This document shows, piece by piece, positions 52,625 to 62,341 of a DNA stretch of 64,000 bases. The notes under the pieces are model-generated. The model saw only the letters and a list, made by a program, of their open reading frames with translations. It had not been told where the DNA came from and ran no database searches. The position numbers and the translations under genes are program-made. The stretch lies in assembly GCA_965199055.1 (NCBI GenBank), contig CBDAQR010000003.1:1178001-1242000 (forward strand), given 5' to 3'. Position 1 is the first letter of the stretch. Every line of letters begins with the position of its first letter. Origin of the DNA: CBDAQR01 sp965199055. Lineage in GTDB: Bacteria > Pseudomonadota > Gammaproteobacteria > Pseudomonadales > Halieaceae.

Positions 52625-53686
52625 TCAGTCCAGGCCGAGAATGGCTCGATTGGATGCTTCATCTGCGTCACCACCGGCAAAATCATCGAAGGCTTTGTCT
52701 GTCGTGCGAATCATATGCGCCTCGATGAAGGGCGCGCCTTCGGCGGCACCCTGCTCCGGGTGTTTCAGGCAGCACTCCCACTCCACCACCGCCCAACCGT
52801 CGTATCCGTATTGAGCCAGTTTGCTGAAGATACCCACGAAATCGATTTGACCATCGCCCGGCGAGCGAAAACGCCCCGCTCGCTCGGTCCATCCCTCGTA
52901 GCCACCGTAAACGCCGGTGCGACCGTCGGGATTGAACTCAGCGTCCTTCACATGGAAAGCCTTGATGCGCTCGTGGTAGAGATCGATGAAGGCCAGATAG
53001 TCCAGCTGTTGCAGGAGAAAATGGCTTGGATCGTAAAGAATATTCGCTCGCGGATGTTGGTTAACGGCATCGAGGAAGCGCTCGAAGGTCGCACCGTCGT
53101 GCAGATCTTCCCCTGGGTGAATCTCATAACAGCAGTCGACGCCATTGTCCTCGAACACATCCAGAATCGGTCGCCAGCGCTTGGCCAATTCTGCAAAACC
53201 CGTTTCCACCAAACCCGCGGGCCGCTGCGGCCAGGGGTACATGGTGTGCCACAGCAGCGCGCCCGAGAAGGTCGCGTGGGCGCTCAAGCCGAGCCGTTGG
53301 CTGGCCTTGGCCGCGAGCTTTACCTGTTCAATCGCCCACTCGGTGCGAGAGGCGGGATTGTCTCTCACCTCGGGTGCTGCGAACACATCAAACTGCGCGT
53401 CGTAGGCAGGATGCACCGCCACCAGTTGCCCCTGCAAATGCGTAGACAGCTCGCTAATCTGCAAGCCCGCCTCCGCGGCTATGCCCGCCAGCTCATCACA
53501 ATAGTCTTGACTCTCCGCAGCGGTCGCGAGATCGACCAATCCCGCACCCGGATCGGTGGGCACCTGTACGCCTTTGTAACCCAGGCCGCCAGCCCACTGA
53601 CACAGGGACCGGAAATTATTGAAGGGTTCTTCCTCGCCGACGAACTGGGCCAGGAATATTGCCGGCCCTTTCAAGCCATCGCTCAT
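52625..53686 (-). CDS. Sugar phosphate isomerase/epimerase-like TIM barrel
   Basis: A 353-residue xylose-isomerase-like TIM-barrel protein (AP_endonuc_2 group). Metal ligands are likely in C-Y-E-I-H-P-G-E-D, Y-D-P-S-H-F, F-H-V-K-D-A and V-E-W-E-C. Members isomerise or epimerise sugars, inosose or keto-sugars. Its start overlaps the stop of the Gfo/Idh gene by 4 nt, so the two are translationally coupled. The pairing of Gfo/Idh oxidoreductase with this family is typical of inositol or 3-keto-sugar routes. Substrate unknown. Confidence 0.88.
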   Translation of the reverse strand: MSDGLKGPAIFLAQFVGEEEPFNNFRSLCQWAGGLGYKGVQVPTDPGAGLVDLATAAESQDYCDELAGIAAEAGLQISELSTHLQGQLVAVHPAYDAQFDVFAAPEVRDNPASRTEWAIEQVKLAAKASQRLGLSAHATFSGALLWHTMYPWPQRPAGLVETGFAELAKRWRPILDVFEDNGVDCCYEIHPGEDLHDGATFERFLDAVNQHPRANILYDPSHFLLQQLDYLAFIDLYHERIKAFHVKDAEFNPDGRTGVYGGYEGWTERAGRFRSPGDGQIDFVGIFSKLAQYGYDGWAVVEWECCLKHPEQGAAEGAPFIEAHMIRTTDKAFDDFAGGDADEASNRAILGLD

Positions 53687-54840
53687 AGTTCTGTCACCTC
53701 ATGCCACTTCTGCTCGCTGTTGCCAGCGGTGACCGCCAGCTCAATAAACTGCATACCGCGGATCGCTTCCTCAATACCAGGGCAATCCGCGGCGGCCGCC
53801 TCACCGGCACCAGCATCTCGAACCTGAGCGGCGAAAGCCTGATAGATGTTGGCGAACGCCTCCAGGTACCCCTCCGGATGGCCCATCGGCGTGCGCGTAT
53901 TTTGCGCCGCCGCTTCCCCGAGGTAACTGCCACCCGTGCGCAACATCTCGGTCGGTCGATCGGGCCATTTCAACCAAAGCGTATTGGGTTCCTGCTGGGA
54001 CCACTCGAGTCCACCCTTGTCACCGTAGACACGAATCCTCAGGTCGTTCTCTTCGCCGATGCTAATCTGGCTTGCCATCAACACACCCTTGGCACCGTTT
54101 TCGAAACGCAGAAATATCGCGCCGTCATCATCGAGTCTGCGGCCCTCTACGACCGGTTCCATATCGGCGCAGAGGCGACTGATACGCAAGCCAGTCACAG
54201 TTTCCGCCAGATTCGCTGCATGTACACCGATATCACCCATACAGGAGCTCACTCCCGCCTGAGCCGGGTTGAGTCGCCAGGCCGCTTGCTTATTCGCTTT
54301 GTCTTCCTCGCGTTCTGCCAACCAGCCCTGGCTGTACTCCACAACCACTTTACGCACCGTGCCTAAGCTTTCGGCGGCTACTCGCGCTCGGGCCTCTTTC
54401 ACCAGGGGATAACCGCTGTATGTATGCGTCAAACCGTAGAGCAATCCGCTGTCATGAACGATCCCGCGCAGCTGCAGCGCCTCGGCGAGATTGAGCGTCG
54501 CGGGTTTATCAGAGAGCACATGAAACCCCGCTTCGAGCGCGGCTTTGGCAATCGGGAAGTGAGTGTTATTGGGCGTGACAATCGCCACAAACTGCATACG
54601 CTCCGCTTCGGGCAGCGCCGCTTCCGCGCGCATCATGCTCGCGTAGTCGTCGTAGATTCGCTCGGATTTCAAGCCCAGGGCAAGCCCCGAGCGCCGAGAG
54701 CGCGCCGCGTCGCTACTAAAGGCACCGCAGACCAGTTCTATGCTGCCATCAATGGCGGCTGCCATACGGTGCACTGCGCCAATAAACGCGCCTTCACCGC
54801 CGCCCACCATACCCATGCGGATCTTGCTCACAGGCCCCAT
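53683..54840 (-). CDS. Gfo/Idh/MocA-family oxidoreductase
   Basis: NAD(P)-dependent sugar or cyclitol dehydrogenase of 385 residues. The N-terminal Rossmann motif is M-V-G-G-G-E-G-A-F-I-G (Met near 11). The family motif with the conserved Lys is S-D-K-P-A-T-L (E-K-P in the consensus). The active-site region includes G-D-I-G-V-H-A-A-N, with the catalytic-type Asp/His pair. It heads the operon and has AGGGAG close to the ATG; GTG at residue 4 or Met9 are possible alternative starts. A 22-bp perfect palindrome lies 41-62 nt upstream. Confidence 0.9.
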   Translation of the reverse strand: MGPVSKIRMGMVGGGEGAFIGAVHRMAAAIDGSIELVCGAFSSDAARSRRSGLALGLKSERIYDDYASMMRAEAALPEAERMQFVAIVTPNNTHFPIAKAALEAGFHVLSDKPATLNLAEALQLRGIVHDSGLLYGLTHTYSGYPLVKEARARVAAESLGTVRKVVVEYSQGWLAEREEDKANKQAAWRLNPAQAGVSSCMGDIGVHAANLAETVTGLRISRLCADMEPVVEGRRLDDDGAIFLRFENGAKGVLMASQISIGEENDLRIRVYGDKGGLEWSQQEPNTLWLKWPDRPTEMLRTGGSYLGEAAAQNTRTPMGHPEGYLEAFANIYQAFAAQVRDAGAGEAAAADCPGIEEAIRGMQFIELAVTAGNSEQKWHEVTEL

Positions 54841-54880
54841 ATCTCCCTACTAACGCGCCATGCGCGGTTGTTTCTGTGCC

Positions 54881-54902
54881 CCAATGTAATCGATTACATT
54901 GG
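54881..54902. promoter_or_regulatory. LacI-type operator, copy 1
   Basis: A 22-bp perfect palindrome whose central 18 nt are AATGTAATCGATTACATT, flanked by CC and GG. The same core recurs at 62293-62312 just upstream of the lacI-family gene. The CG-centred dyad fits LacI/GalR operators. It should control the Gfo/Idh-isomerase-MFS operon. Confidence 0.8.
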
Positions 54903-54934
54903 TGTTAACAACATCGGAGGAGGTCCGCTAGCGC

Positions 54935-55777
54935 TCAGCCCGCTAGATTGTCTTGAATGAGGGTGATTCCCTGGCGGTAAACCTCCTCCTTATTGGAGAA
55001 GCAGTCACGCCAGATATTAACGGCCTCGGCAATACCCGGCACATCGCCAGCGAAGGACTCGATCACAAACCAGCCGTCGAAACCAGACGCCTTAACACCG
55101 CTGAACGCACTTTCCCAGTTCACGGTGCCGGTTCCCGGTGTTCCGCGATGACTCTCAGAGACGTGGAAATGGTTGATGCGATTGCCAAGGGCCAGTACCG
55201 CGGCGCCCATATCCTCTTCTTCGATATTGGCGTGATGCGTATCGTAGAGAATGCCAATATGGCTGGAATCGACCGCATCGGCCAACGCCCTGCCCTGGGC
55301 CTGGCTATTGAGGAAATAACACTCGAATCGATTTAGCGGCTCAACCGCAATTTTCACATCGGCAGCCTCGGCATGAATCGCTGCTGCCTGCAACACTTCG
55401 ACACAACGCTCAAATTCCGCTTGGTCAGGTCCACGGGTTTGAAACACTTTGTGAGCCGAATGCATTGGCCCCACGACCGACTCCGCACCCAGCGCCGCCG
55501 CCATGTCGATATCAGTTTTAAGTTTATCGATCGCCGCCTGTCTCACGGCAGCCTCAGCGGCGATGGGGTTATGCTCGGCGTGCATGATCGAGGCCATTGT
55601 GCAGCGCAAGCCTTCACTATCCAAGGCGGCGCGAATATCGGCGACCTCATCCGCGTTGTAATCACCCATTGGTATTTCTACCCCATCAAACCCGGCGGCT
55701 TTGAGCTCGCTAAGTAGATGAAAATGCTCCGGCTCGAGTCGGTTGCACCACAGATACAGGTTCATTCCTATTGGCAT
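54935..55777 (-). CDS. D-tagatose/D-allulose 3-epimerase-like protein
   Basis: A 280-residue TIM barrel of the ketose 3-epimerase / hydroxypyruvate isomerase group. The four metal-binding positions are recognisable: Glu in V-E-P-L-N-R-F-E, Asp in Y-D-T-H-H, His in F-H-V-S-E-S-H-R-G and Glu in V-I-E-S-F. The P-G-T-G-x-V-N-W stretch is characteristic of tagatose 3-epimerase relatives. It lies upstream of the operator and Gfo/Idh gene in the same direction, with a 94-nt gap, so it may be transcribed separately. Expected role: epimerise a keto-sugar in the same pathway. Confidence 0.87.
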   Translation of the reverse strand: MPIGMNLYLWCNRLEPEHFHLLSELKAAGFDGVEIPMGDYNADEVADIRAALDSEGLRCTMASIMHAEHNPIAAEAAVRQAAIDKLKTDIDMAAALGAESVVGPMHSAHKVFQTRGPDQAEFERCVEVLQAAAIHAEAADVKIAVEPLNRFECYFLNSQAQGRALADAVDSSHIGILYDTHHANIEEEDMGAAVLALGNRINHFHVSESHRGTPGTGTVNWESAFSGVKASGFDGWFVIESFAGDVPGIAEAVNIWRDCFSNKEEVYRQGITLIQDNLAG

Positions 55778-55879
55778 ATGCTGTCTCGTCTATTGCCTTG
55801 TTATGCCCGCCAGACACCTGACGCTGCCATTCCTTTTTTGGCATACTCTAGCAACCCTGAGATATTTCTAAAAATAACG

Positions 55880-58289
55880 ATGATCAGAACCCTTTTTTCA
55901 GGCCTGTTCCTAGCCTGCCTGGTGGCGTGCAGTGACGGCAACAACACCTTCGACCCCACTGGCAACAATGCCGGTGCCGCCGCCGACAATGAGCCCACGC
56001 TGACCCGATTTTCGCTGACCGAACCGCTGGCCTGGGCTTATCAGGCTAAGGCGTTTGACGCCTTTCCCGATGCTCGACCTCGCACCATTGAATGTGATGA
56101 GGGCGTAGGCTGGCTGATCGAAGACGGCGAACTGGAGATTCGTACCGACAGTTGCAACTACGCTGCGCTTACTCAGGAGAGCCTCGTCAACCTGCCGGCG
56201 GGAACCATCCTGGAACTGGCCATGAGCCACGGGGCCCTTACCTTTAGCGAGGACGCTCAGGCACACATCGCACTCGCTATTGGCGGCAGTGTCGTGTTCG
56301 AAGAATTCATCGACATCCCTAGCGATAGCAATGTCCTGCGCCGTGAGATCGTGCTGGATTTTGATGTGAAGCAGCGACTCGGCGGCGGGGGGTCTAGACC
56401 TCTCCCCGGAGGTAGCCTATGACAACCTGATCGGCGTGCCAGCGGTGGCCAGCGAACACGTCCTGGTATCCCCACGCAAACCCTCCCAGAGCTTCCTCTA
56501 TCAGAAGCTGGCCGCGAAAACCAAGCCCGGCAGCTTCGATGTCGCCGGCGCCCCGATGCCATCCGCGGGCGATCCCATTAGCGTCGGGCAACTGGAGGCG
56601 TTGCGCCTATGGATTGAAGCGGGCGCACCCCAAACGGGTTCGGTCGGAGACACCTTGGGACGCGGCGAGGATGAAATCGAACGCTTGCTGGGTGTCTGCT
56701 TACCCGAGCCAGAAGCGACCAATGTCGTGCCACTACCCCCACCTGCGGAAGACGAGGGCATCCAATTTAGAATGCCCGCGCACGCAGTACTGGCGGAATC
56801 TGAGCGCGAGCTGTGTTTCGCGGTGTACGAAGATTTCTCAGATCAGGTACCGCACGACTATCTGAACGAAGACGGCAGTGCATTTTACGTGCATGGGGAG
56901 GAAGTGCGGGAAGATCCCTACACCCACCACAACGTTTTGATGTACGCCGGTGTGCCAGTCGAGGAAATTCACCACGAATCGTTCGGGGAATGGAGCTGCG
57001 CTGGCGGCGACCTGCATGGGCAAAGCTGTGAGCCAACCGATACCCAATCCTGTGGCGTCGAAGGCCAGTGCCGGAGCCAGATTCAGGACAGCATCGCCTG
57101 TCAGGGTTACGGGCCAGGTACTGGGCGCACCAGTGTGGGCGACGGGTTTGGATTGTTTGACGTGAGCGGCGGCCCGGCGACGGCGGGCTTCTATGAGGCC
57201 ATTCCTACCCGTGGCATTTTTTACTGGAACTCCCACGCCTTTAATCTCACCACAGAAGATGCCATGCACAATGTGTGGCGCAATCTCTACTTCGCTGACG
57301 ACCGTCGCTACGAATCTGAGCACATCGCCTACAGCACGCATATCTGGGCTGGCGCTGGCACCGAGCCTTTTACCCGCAATACGGTTTGTCGCGAGTTCGT
57401 GCTCGATCAGGGTGATGCGCTGCTCGACATTACCTCACACACCCACAAGCGCGGAGAGTTGTACACGATCGCGCTCAAAGGCCAGGAAGAAGAACCGTTC
57501 TACTCGACTCGAACCTACGACGAGCCGTTGCAGATTACCTATGACCCGCCGTGGGAGTTTAATGACGCCGATCCTAACAGTCGCACCCTCGTGTATTGCG
57601 CGACCTACAATAACGGCCTTAACCCGGATGACAGCCTCAACGTCGACATCGTGACCCGCGCGTCGCTGAAACCGGAACGCAGTTTTTGTCAGCCCACTGC
57701 TTGTGTGGCAGGGAACATCGGCGCTGCCTGCGCGGGTGCCGACGACGACGACAGTTGCGATTCCAGCCCCGGTGCGGGCGATGGCTTTTGCGATGCTTGC
57801 CAGATATCTGCTGGAGTAACCAGCGACGACGAGATGTTCGTACTCATCCTCTCGCGAGCGGCCAACTTTGCCGATCAGGTCGGCCACAAAGTACCCTCAG
57901 TCAGAATCGCGTCTCCCGCCACCGGCACCCGAGTGTTACCCGGCGAGACCATTACGCTGGAATTTGAGTTCGAACATTTCATGCTGGCACCTCCAGAACC
58001 GCACGGCGGTGGACACGGCGATCATGACTCAGGAGGCCACCATAGCGGCATGGACATGGGCCATGGCGACTCTGGCAGTGACCACAGTCAGGTCACTATG
58101 GGCCACTATCACATCTACCTGAACGAACCCGATGATGATGCGCCCCATGTCACCGACTATTCACCCACTATCGAGTACACGTTGCCAGAGGACTTGCCGG
58201 TGGGCGGCCATATTCTGCGGGTTAACTTGCGCGCGCCCGATCATCACGCCATCGGCGCCGAAGATCAGATTATCCTGATCGTGGAATAG
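55880..58289 (+). pseudogene. Lipoprotein and monooxygenase-like gene joined out of frame
   Basis: Two parts. The first (55880-56422) opens with lipobox L-V-A-C17 and a beta-rich domain up to V-L-D-F-D-V-K-Q. The second (from about 56391 to 58289, next frame) begins G-L-D-L-S-P-E-V-A-Y-D-N-L-I-G-V-P, then a cytochrome-c-like segment (S-F-L-Y-Q-K-L-A, R-L-W-I-E-A-G-A-P). Next is a region like copper type II monooxygenases (Y-T-H-H-N-V-L-M-Y, D-I-T-S-H-T-H-K-R-G) and a His/Met-rich tail (H-H-S-G-M-D-M-G-H). The shift sits in a run of six G (56387-56392). Removing one G joins the frames, yet the C-x-x-C-H heme motif expected before G-L-D-L-S-P is absent. I therefore suspect a deletion that fused two genes. 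Confidence 0.7.
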
Positions 58290-58333
58290 AGAGAGAGCCG
58301 AGTAAGCCGCTACCGAAGCTTGCCGGCAGATAA

Positions 58334-59122
58334 TTACTTGAGCTGGCGCTCGGGGTCACCCATTACGGCAAGCATTTTTATGAGCCGGTGCCGTGTCATC
58401 ATGCGCGGCATGAGCAAGCTGAGCCGATTTACAGTGCCCGGGACGATGATGGCCTTCTTGCGTTTGCGCAGTGCAATCATTGCTTCACCAACGCACTCCG
58501 CACTGGTCTGCATCATAAACTCAGGCATGGTTTCGCCATCCGCTTCACCACCGGTGGCAGTGCTGATAAATTCCGTCTTGGTGAGCCCCGGACAAAAGCC
58601 CATCACATAGACTCCACGTTCACGGTGTTCTTCCCATAAGCATTCAGAAAATGCAGAGAGAAACGCCTTGCTGGCGCTGTACATAGGCTGTGCCGGTGTC
58701 GGCAGATAAGCGACCACAGAGGACACATTGATCAGCGCGTCTCCTCGATCAGACTGCGCAAGAAAGGCGTGCGCCAGCGATACCACGGCCCTGCAATTGA
58801 CGTCGAGAATCTTCTGTTGCTGCTCCAGCGTAGTAGCGCTGAATGGCTCGAGAATGCTGAAGCCCGCATTGTTGATCAGTAGATTGAGGCGCTGCGCTGC
58901 TATCGCGTCCATCACCGCCTGTATGCCGCTGTCACTGGCTAGGTCTGCGCAGACATAGCTGTGGCCGTCGCCCGGCAGTTCGGCCACCAACTCCTGCAGG
59001 CGACTTTCGCGGCGTGCTACGGCCACCACGTTATAACCCTGCGCTGCCAACTGGCGCGCAAACTCTTCCCCTATCCCCGAACTGGCTCCAGTCACCAGGG
59101 CGCGTTTCGACTTCATCATCAC
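58334..59122 (-). CDS. SDR-family oxidoreductase (YqjQ-like)
   Basis: Short-chain dehydrogenase of 262 residues. T-G-A-S-S-G-I-G lies at 11-18, N-N-A-G in the middle, Ser134-Ser135, and Tyr148/Lys152 (Y-S-A-S-K). Arg37-Arg38 after the second strand suggests NADPH use. The C-terminal R-L-S-L-L-M-P-R-M-M-T-R-H is of the kind seen in membrane-associated SDRs acting on lipids or sterols. Three consecutive ATG codons open the gene; the exact start is uncertain by 6 nt. It is convergent with the fused gene and divergent from the flavin oxidoreductase. Confidence 0.88.
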   Translation of the reverse strand: MMMKSKRALVTGASSGIGEEFARQLAAQGYNVVAVARRESRLQELVAELPGDGHSYVCADLASDSGIQAVMDAIAAQRLNLLINNAGFSILEPFSATTLEQQQKILDVNCRAVVSLAHAFLAQSDRGDALINVSSVVAYLPTPAQPMYSASKAFLSAFSECLWEEHRERGVYVMGFCPGLTKTEFISTATGGEADGETMPEFMMQTSAECVGEAMIALRKRKKAIIVPGTVNRLSLLMPRMMTRHRLIKMLAVMGDPERQLK

Positions 59123-59240
59123 TCAATTATGTCTAGAAAAACGGGGGGGCGTATAGCGCAGAAGCACAAATACTCAACCATTGGCCGATTTCATTTTTCG
59201 ATCGCGTGCCGCTGAGCAGCAAGCGAACTAGTATGTGCTC

Positions 59241-61247
59241 ATGCCGACCCAGTTCTGCCATCTGCTGTCACCCACACGCATCGGTTCCATGGAACTGAAA
59301 AATCGCATGGTCATGTCGCCCATGACCACGGCCTACTGCAATGAAGATCAAACGCCGAGTGAACGACTCATCGCCCATTTCGAAGCGAGAGCCCGTGGCG
59401 GCGTTGGGCTGATCACGCTCGAGTTGGTGACGGTGGCAACGGACCACCCCTACATGCACCGCTCCATGACACTCGGCGATGACCGTTTTATCGACGCCCA
59501 CCGGCCACTCGTAGAAGCTATTCATCAGCATGGCGCGAAAGTACAGCCACAACTCAGTCACACCGGTCCGGAAAGTGTCGCACCGCTCAATGGCGGCCCC
59601 CAGCCATTGAGCCCTTCGGTAGCGGTGGCACCGGTTTGGGGCTGGCCCAGCCGCGAACTGTCGATCGATGAGTTGCCAGCTATCGCTATCCAGTACGGCG
59701 AGGCGGCGCGCAGAGCACGCGAGGCCGGCTATGACGGCATCGAGTTGCACGCCGCCCACTGCTATAACCTGCTGGGTTCTTTTCTTTCTCCACTGCGCAA
59801 CAAGCGCAGCGATGACTATTCGGCCTTTCGCCTGGAATCGCGCACCCGCTTTATGACCGAGGTACTGGAGCAAATCAAATCCAGGGCAGGACCGGATTTT
59901 CCAGTTACTCTCAGCATCTCAGGCTATGAGCGAGCGCCGGGGGGACGTGGCCTGGATGATACCCAGGCCATTGCACCACTGCTGGTCGACGCCGGTGTCG
60001 ATTGTTTTCGCGTCAGCGGCGGTATCAGCGACTCCCTGGTGACGCAAATGGTAAGTCGCAGCGAGGCCGGCGACGCCATGAACGCCGCCAATGCTGAATC
60101 GATCAAAAATGTGGTGAATGTGCCGGTGATGGCCGTCGGGCGGATTCACGATCCGGAAACGGCGGAAAAAATACTCGCCGATGGACAGGCGGATCTCGTC
60201 GCTATGGCGCGGCCCTTACTCGCCGACCCTGAGTTACCGAACAAAGTGGCCGGTGGGCGCAGCCGCGATATTCGCCGCTGCATCTCCTGCGAGAACTGCA
60301 TCGACTCCATGCAGACGTATGACGATTTGCGCTGTGCACTAAACCCCCTGTCTGGCAGGGAAAGCGCGTCTGAGATGACAACCACATCAGCGCCAAGGCA
60401 TCTGGTCGTCGTCGGTGCGGGCGCAGCTGGCATGGAGGCCGCGCGACAGGCTGCTGAGCGGGGGCACCGGGTGACCCTGCTGGAGAAGCAACATCGCCTG
60501 GGAGGGTCCCTGCTACTGGCCTCCACAGTACACAGTGACAACGAGCACTTTCTCAACTATCTGAAGGCCGAAATGAAACGGCTTCGAATCGACGTTAAAA
60601 CCGGGGTGAACGCGACGGTCGAGAGCATTGGCTTGCTCAAGCCCGACCATGTTGTGGTGGCTACCGGTGCCGTGATCGAGCAACTCCCGATTCCTGGCGG
60701 CGAGCTTCCCCATGTTCGCACCGGGGCGCAAATACGAGCTCAACTGGCCGCACTGCCCGGCTGGATACAGCCCTTGCTGGAACCGGGACTGCTGCGGATC
60801 GCCAGCAAAGTATGGATGCCACTCGGAAAAACCCTCGCAATCATCGGTGCTGACCTCGCGGCAGTGGAACTTGCCGAGTTTGTCGCCCGGCGTGGGCGTC
60901 GGGTTCACCTGCTGGAATCCGGCAATAAAATTGCACCGGAAGTCGGTAAGAAGCGACGCGCTGAACACATGGATCGCCTCGATGCACTCAAAGTGACCGT
61001 CAATACCCGCGTGCTCATCCAGTCAATAGATAGCCGCGGAGTAAACATCCAATCCGGCAATGGTACGCAAAAACTGATTCTGGCCGATACGGTGATTGTC
61101 GCTGGCAAACCGACAGCCAATGCGGCGCTGCACAGCGCACTGCAAGCCGCGGGCACCCCTTGCACCGCGATCGGTGACTGCACTGGATTAGGACTGATCG
61201 CGGGTGCCACACGTGATGCGGCCGATGCCATCGCGGCGCTCAGCTAA
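59241..61247 (+). CDS. Old Yellow Enzyme-type Fe-S flavoprotein (dienoyl-CoA reductase-like)
   Basis: A ~668-residue two-domain flavoenzyme like 2,4-dienoyl-CoA reductase FadH, enoate or bile-acid reductases. The N-terminal FMN TIM barrel (~1-350) has R-M-V-M-S-P-M and H-A-A-H-C-Y-N-L-L. The cluster motif is C-I-S-C-E-N-C with a fourth Cys in L-R-C-A-L-N-P. The FAD/NAD(P) domain starts V-V-V-G-A-G-A-A-G-M-E-A-A and has a second dinucleotide fold at A-I-I-G-A-D-L-A-A-V-E. It reduces C=C bonds conjugated to a carbonyl. ATG 59241 is used; an in-frame GTG 6 nt upstream is possible. Confidence 0.92.
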   Translation: MPTQFCHLLSPTRIGSMELKNRMVMSPMTTAYCNEDQTPSERLIAHFEARARGGVGLITLELVTVATDHPYMHRSMTLGDDRFIDAHRPLVEAIHQHGAKVQPQLSHTGPESVAPLNGGPQPLSPSVAVAPVWGWPSRELSIDELPAIAIQYGEAARRAREAGYDGIELHAAHCYNLLGSFLSPLRNKRSDDYSAFRLESRTRFMTEVLEQIKSRAGPDFPVTLSISGYERAPGGRGLDDTQAIAPLLVDAGVDCFRVSGGISDSLVTQMVSRSEAGDAMNAANAESIKNVVNVPVMAVGRIHDPETAEKILADGQADLVAMARPLLADPELPNKVAGGRSRDIRRCISCENCIDSMQTYDDLRCALNPLSGRESASEMTTTSAPRHLVVVGAGAAGMEAARQAAERGHRVTLLEKQHRLGGSLLLASTVHSDNEHFLNYLKAEMKRLRIDVKTGVNATVESIGLLKPDHVVVATGAVIEQLPIPGGELPHVRTGAQIRAQLAALPGWIQPLLEPGLLRIASKVWMPLGKTLAIIGADLAAVELAEFVARRGRRVHLLESGNKIAPEVGKKRRAEHMDRLDALKVTVNTRVLIQSIDSRGVNIQSGNGTQKLILADTVIVAGKPTANAALHSALQAAGTPCTAIGDCTGLGLIAGATRDAADAIAALS

Positions 61248-61258
61248 CTCAGGTTAGA

Positions 61259-62257
61259 ATGGCGCCAACACTCCATTGGACACGATCAATGCGCGCCGCT
61301 AAAACTCTCGCCCTAGTCACCGCTCTAGCACTGTGTCACAACGCACATAGCCAGGGTCTGAAGGCGCTGATTCTCACCAGCCCAGGTATTTACCATAACT
61401 ACGAATATCAGAATCAGGTGATCGCCGATGCGATGGCCAGCCGCCTTAATATCGCCTTCGATGTATCGCTGGAGGAACTGGAGCGCTGGGAAACCAGCGA
61501 TTTCGGACAGGACTACGATCTGCTGGTCTACAACATTTGCCTGGCGGACAACGAAAATACGGCCTTGATGGCAAACCTGCGGCGGCAAACCGAGGTACTG
61601 GGTGTGCCAGCGATGGTTCTGCACTGCACCATGCACAGCTTTCGTAACACCGACGACTGGTGGCCCATGTACGGACTGCAGACGAAAGCGCATGAGGCGC
61701 TAGGGCCAATGACGGTTGGCCCTGCGGCGGCGCATCCCATACTGGTCGGGCTGACCGATGACTGGTCGCTGCCTTCCGATGAGTTGTACATTAATCTCCA
61801 GACGCAGGGTCTCATGTCGCTGCAAACTGCCATGGGCAAGGACAGCCAGCCTCATGTCGTAACCTGGCTCAAACAGACGCCCGGAGCCGAAGTATTTGGC
61901 ACCACACTGGGCCACGCCAACGCCACCCTCGAAGACCCCGCTTACCAACAGCTGGTTTCGCAGGCGGCTCTTTACCTGACAGGACATCTTAATGCTGAGG
62001 GCCAGGCGAGCCCTGATCTTGCACCCACGGACACCGGCGCTCCGGCCATTCGAAAGTTTAGCGCTGCGCCCGGTGTTCGATACCTCGGGCGCGATGGCAT
62101 GGATTGCGCTATGGGGGAAATGGCCTGGGCCGTTGGTCCCTGCATGGCGCTGTGCTACCTGAACCCATTGGTCTGGGGCGAAGAAGCTGATGACTGTCGG
62201 CATCAATGCCTGAACGAATTGCCCACCAACCAGGAACTGGTTCAGGCCTGTCGATAG
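61259..62257 (+). CDS. ThuA-like secreted protein
   Basis: A 332-residue protein with a signal peptide (L-A-L-V-T-A-L-A-L-C, cut near A-H-S-Q) and a ThuA-like, glutamine-amidotransferase-type fold: the start K-A-L-I-L-T-S-P-G-I-Y-H-N-Y-E-Y, the D-Y-D-L-L-V-Y-N-I stretch, and the P-A-M-V-L-H-C-T-M-H-S-F and T-L-G-H-A-N motifs. The C-terminal ~60 residues carry six Cys and may be disulfide-bonded. ATG 61259 has an AGG 5 nt upstream; ATG 61289 would give a shorter signal peptide. ThuA proteins act in trehalose/maltitol and 3-keto-glycoside metabolism, in keeping with the Gfo/Idh and isomerase genes nearby. It is 11 nt after the flavoenzyme. Confidence 0.82.
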   Translation: MAPTLHWTRSMRAAKTLALVTALALCHNAHSQGLKALILTSPGIYHNYEYQNQVIADAMASRLNIAFDVSLEELERWETSDFGQDYDLLVYNICLADNENTALMANLRRQTEVLGVPAMVLHCTMHSFRNTDDWWPMYGLQTKAHEALGPMTVGPAAAHPILVGLTDDWSLPSDELYINLQTQGLMSLQTAMGKDSQPHVVTWLKQTPGAEVFGTTLGHANATLEDPAYQQLVSQAALYLTGHLNAEGQASPDLAPTDTGAPAIRKFSAAPGVRYLGRDGMDCAMGEMAWAVGPCMALCYLNPLVWGEEADDCRHQCLNELPTNQELVQACR

Positions 62258-62292
62258 CACCATAACTGGCCGTTTCGCAGTATTGCCCGCCA

Positions 62293-62312
62293 CAATGTAA
62301 TCGATTACATTG
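62293..62312. promoter_or_regulatory. LacI-type operator, copy 2
   Basis: CAATGTAATCGATTACATTG is a perfect 20-bp palindrome identical in its core to the site at 54881. It lies 29 nt upstream of the lacI-family ATG and 36 nt after the ThuA-like stop. Autoregulation of the regulator and control of the sulfatase behind it are likely. Confidence 0.8.
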
Positions 62313-62341
62313 GTCCCACCTCAGACAATTTCGACGATTCC

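Noticed and set aside
52565..53827. Forward open frame of 420 codons
   Set aside because: Antisense to the sugar isomerase gene with clear metal-binding motifs; no ribosome site and no domain-like sequence.
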